A stretch of 7,084 nucleotides of DNA from Bacteroides sp. (GTDB lineage Bacteria > Bacteroidota > Bacteroidia > Bacteroidales > Bacteroidaceae), in NCBI GenBank assembly GCA_019417975.1, contig DYCT01000037.1:3980-11063 (forward strand). The letters are read 5' to 3'. The notes beneath the pieces were generated by a model. The model was not told the DNA's origin. It searched no databases and saw only the letters and a program-made list of their open reading frames with translations. The position numbers and the translations under genes are program-made. Numbering within the stretch: position 1 is the first letter of the stretch; the number at the start of each line of letters is the position of its first letter. Positions 6,328-7,084 of the stretch are shown here, in pieces.

Positions 6328-6827
6328 GAAAAGCTTTGTTCATATATATACTGGTATTTGTTCTTTGTCTGGTTTCATCAAATCTGACAGCCCAGACGGT
6401 TGGTTACACCTACAAGGCACTTGCAGCCGAAGGGTGCAACATGAAATATAGTGTGGCAAAACAAGATACGGCATACTACATCATCGCAACTGTACGCTCT
6501 GACAGGATGACTTTTTTAAGTGAGCCGACAATGAAAATGCGCACGTTCAATGACGAAGTTATCACCCTTTCAGGTGTGGTTATTGGCAATGGCAGTCAGT
6601 CTGCTGGTATTGTGTCTGGAAACATCGTGATACCTGTAACTGAAATCAGCTCAACGGCACAATTCAAAGTGACCCCTGAACAATTTGAGAGTATAAAGAG
6701 TGGCATTGCTAAAGTTCGTTTGGATATGACACCAATGAACCATGAGCGCACATTCAAGAAAGATAAGATTGGAAAGAAGCTCTACCAGTTCTATCTGAAA
6801 GCAAAATCTCAGGATGACAACTTCTAA
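6324..6827 (+). CDS. Exported protein of unknown function between hsdM and hsdS
   Basis: I cannot assign a function to this 167-aa protein. Its N-terminus is a clear signal peptide: positive MRK, a hydrophobic stretch at about 4-19, then NLTA with likely signal peptidase I cleavage after A23. The cysteine at 15 lacks a small residue before it, so a lipoprotein is unlikely. The mature part, about 144 aa, is soluble-looking with one cysteine (C38), alternating beta-like segments, and a basic tail with KKDKIGKKLYQFYLK (145-159). It should act in the periplasm or outside the cell. Its start overlaps the hsdM stop by 4 bases and hsdS begins 11 bases after its stop, so it is embedded in the operon and probably translationally coupled. 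The family seems to occur in other Bacteroidales as a hypothetical protein (recollection, not checked). No known type I R-M step needs an exported protein. Confidence 0.88.
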   Translation: MRKALFIYILVFVLCLVSSNLTAQTVGYTYKALAAEGCNMKYSVAKQDTAYYIIATVRSDRMTFLSEPTMKMRTFNDEVITLSGVVIGNGSQSAGIVSGNIVIPVTEISSTAQFKVTPEQFESIKSGIAKVRLDMTPMNHERTFKKDKIGKKLYQFYLKAKSQDDNF

Positions 6828-6838
6828 ATTGCATCACT

Positions 6839-7084
6839 ATGACAGGAAAGCAACTTAAAAACAGCATATTGCAGTGGGCTATACAGGGTAAACTTGTTCC
6901 CCAAGACCCTAACGACGAGCCTGCATCTGTCCTGCTTGAAAAGATCAGGGCAGAAAAGGCGCGACTCATAAAGGAATGGAAAATAAAAAAGGACAAGAAG
7001 GAATCTATCATTTACCGTGGTGAGGACAATTCCTATTATGAGAAGTTCGCCGACGGGCTAATCGTTTGTATAGACGATGAAGTT
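6839..7084 (+). CDS. hsdS: Type I specificity subunit, N-terminal fragment cut by the window edge
   Basis: The first 82 codons of the target-recognition subunit are present. The frame is still open at the window end. The protein starts MTGKQLKNSILQWAIQGKLV, followed by PQDPNDEP, an acidic/basic helix (VLLEKIRAEKARLI, 31-44) and a lysine-rich segment up to about 54. This is the conserved opening seen in many Bacteroidales HsdS proteins. It is a spacer-type helical region that contacts HsdM, before the first target-recognition domain. The recognition domains lie beyond the window, so the DNA target cannot be guessed. The ATG at 6839 is 11 bases after the preceding stop and has no visible Shine-Dalgarno site. 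Many Bacteroidales hsdS genes are phase-variable by inversion. Nothing in the window shows whether this one is. Confidence 0.93.
   Translation, partial: MTGKQLKNSILQWAIQGKLVPQDPNDEPASVLLEKIRAEKARLIKEWKIKKDKKESIIYRGEDNSYYEKFADGLIVCIDDEV

Noticed and set aside
6754..7011. Open frame of 85 codons on the minus strand
   Set aside because: It is antisense to the end of the exported-protein gene and to the conserved start of hsdS. There is no independent evidence for it.

Overview
The window looks like an accessory (defence) locus of a Bacteroidales bacterium (Bacteroides, Phocaeicola or Prevotella type). This rests on moderate GC, weak Shine-Dalgarno sites, two promoters with the Bacteroidetes -7 element TAnnTTTG (both read TACCTTTG), and protein sequences typical of that order. 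The genus cannot be fixed from the sequence alone.

Layout. On the minus strand at the left is a two-gene unit reading leftward from a promoter at about 1835: a 69-aa XRE-type helix-turn-helix regulator (1595-1804) and, 16 bases later, a 517-aa protein (25-1578) with a Schlafen/AlbA_2 domain, a GHKL-type ATPase-like domain and a C-terminal winged helix. A roughly 660-base non-coding stretch follows (1805-2463). It holds this promoter, a short tandem repeat, the decayed C-terminal half of a serine recombinase on the plus strand, an inverted repeat with a palindrome, and the promoter of the rightward operon.

The rightward operon is a type I restriction-modification system: hsdR (2464-4815, 783 aa), hsdM (4822-6327, 501 aa), a 167-aa secreted protein of unknown function whose start overlaps the hsdM stop (6324-6827), and the first 82 codons of hsdS (6839 to the window end). 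HsdR carries the nuclease and the DNA-translocating helicase motor, HsdM is the N6-adenine methyltransferase, and HsdS would choose the DNA target. The C-terminal region of HsdR resembles the EcoEI/EcoAI (type IB) group.

The core R-M genes are a known system and look intact as far as they are visible. The unusual points are the exported protein translationally coupled between hsdM and hsdS, the recombinase remnant in the control region, a perfect 12-bp direct repeat that brackets the xre gene, and an in-frame 12-bp tandem repeat in the linker of the AlbA_2 protein. I see no tRNA, rRNA, CRISPR array or intact insertion sequence. No wholly new system can be claimed from this window. The XRE/AlbA_2 pair and the exported protein are the parts whose role is not explained.
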